A program made the translations under genes and the position numbers. Below the pieces are notes generated by a model. The model searched no databases, was not told where the DNA came from, and saw nothing but the letters and a program-made list of their open reading frames with translations. Positions 62,808-64,000 of a stretch of DNA of 64,000 nt are shown here, piece by piece. How positions within the stretch are numbered: position 1 is the stretch's first letter; each line of letters begins with the position of its first letter. Origin of the DNA: Arenicola marina (lineage: Eukaryota; Annelida; Polychaeta; Arenicolidae); the NCBI GenBank assembly GCA_964019135.1, contig OZ025257.1:14907971-14971970 (forward strand). Direction: 5' to 3'.

Positions 62808-64000
62808 AGAAGCATATCCAGCCAGCCCGTTTACAATCCCTCTGCTCCCATCTCCGTCACTTTAATGTTATAGCTAAGCACGTCTTGCCCTCACCGACCT
62901 TATATATGTCTGATTTGCCCTCCAGTGAGTAGCGAGCACGAAACCGCATTGATGTCGTGTCTTCACCTGGGACACCATCGACGAGATGATGTCGTTATGA
63001 GATTGAGGCTGTTAATTAAGGTCTCCGCATTAGTGGAGCATTAGCATAACTAGGTATACATATATGAGCCGCCCAGATGCTCTCTGCTTTGATCCCTTAC
63101 TTATCTCCTTCCCCTGAGCGAAAACCTGCATATTTGTTTCATGTGCTAGTCTCACGCGGACCGATTCTCTCTGTCCTCACCTTGCAGCTCTTGACCACAT
63201 ACTCCCGGGTGCCACCGCCCCCCCCACCCCCACACCCACCCACCGGACCACATGGATCTACATGATTCTACGTTTGATCTACATGACTTCTCCACATAAG
63301 ATTTATTGCAGTGCTTTCTCGAGTAAAAGCACTTTTTGACATGAGGTTATGTCAATCATATAGTAAATAAAGTAACAAAATGCTCAATTTCACATGTGCT
63401 GAATGGTGCCTAAGCCAAATAATATGACAGTGAATTACAGTCGTACGGCGGCATAATTGGCAACAGTTTATCATAGGCTAACAGGGTATTTTCTAAAAAA
63501 ACAAAGACACACTTTGTACAGATCAATATCTTAAAAAACATGTAATTACTTATGCATGTACTGATTTGGAGGTGACTGAACTGACTGATCTAACAAAAAA
63601 GGTGTGACATGGAACTTTCATACAATTTATACAAACGCTATTCCAGCTTCTGAAATCAACACATCCAACACCTATTTTCTCAAAAATATCAAATCATGTG
63701 AATATTGACATAAACTCTTCACCTGCATATATTTGATACCCGTATTTGGAACTGCGTTTGGACCCGTGTTTGTACCGTGTTCGATACCTGTGTTTGTAAA
63801 CATGTCGTGACTAAAACGTGCCACTCTTACCAAACGCTAAGCCACATAATTTACCCAACCAACCGGTTTGGTTTAATATCTGCTCTACTGTGGGTATATG
63901 ATGCCAATTGTACAAATTAACTTACCCAGAAGGCGGCTCTCAAAGCTATTCAAGCAGTTGTTCCGCCAAAACAATGTCAGGGTGTGAAGTGGTTACATAT

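Overview
The window reads as nuclear DNA of an invertebrate animal. The genes are split into many short exons with GT/AG introns, AATAAA/ATTAAA poly(A) signals are present, and there are short non-autonomous transposons and very abundant tandem repeats but no operon structure. The combination of a vertebrate-like SLC7 exon layout, introns full of minisatellites and two roughly 95%-similar copies differing by large indels best fits a cephalochordate (amphioxus-like) genome. That is an inference; no species-specific marker was recognised.

The gene content is a tandem array of light-chain amino acid transporters (SLC7 family, closest by eye to b(0,+)AT/SLC7A9), all on the + strand with identical exon phases. 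Gene 1 (44-9463) lacks its first coding exon because the window starts inside the gene. Gene 2 (17116-26156) and gene 4 (40162-49390) are complete from the TM1 exon to the stop, apart from a short N-terminal exon that I cannot place. Gene 3 (31252-33764) is only the 3' end of a gene-1-type copy: a scrap of one exon plus the last three exons. A degenerate class A GPCR lies on the - strand at 62112-62807, and its 3' half is repeated at 30552-30852.

This layout is explained by one large direct duplication. The block at about 6862-30852 (end of gene 1, satellites, gene 2, half of the GPCR) recurs at about 31252-62440 (gene 3, satellites, gene 4, whole GPCR remnant). The breakpoints fall inside an exon of gene 1 and inside the GPCR, and a 0.3 kb low-complexity tract sits at the join. 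The copies differ by a clean MITE insertion, by satellite expansions and contractions, and by 3.6 kb and 4.7 kb indels. It is either a recent segmental duplication or two haplotypes wrongly placed side by side by the assembler.

The most striking feature is a set of minisatellites whose repeat unit contains a splice junction. Two start at an intact 5' splice site (22 bp unit after the second coding exon of gene 1; 26 bp unit after the exon ending in the ASPAVAI motif in genes 2 and 4). Two end at an intact 3' splice site (61-68 bp unit before the third coding exon of gene 1; 39 bp unit before the TM9-10 exon of genes 1 and 3). Each array therefore multiplies donor or acceptor signals, sometimes together with coding sequence and in frame. 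Other arrays (18, 22, 30, 36-40 and 46 bp units) fill introns and intergenic DNA and create long but meaningless open frames.
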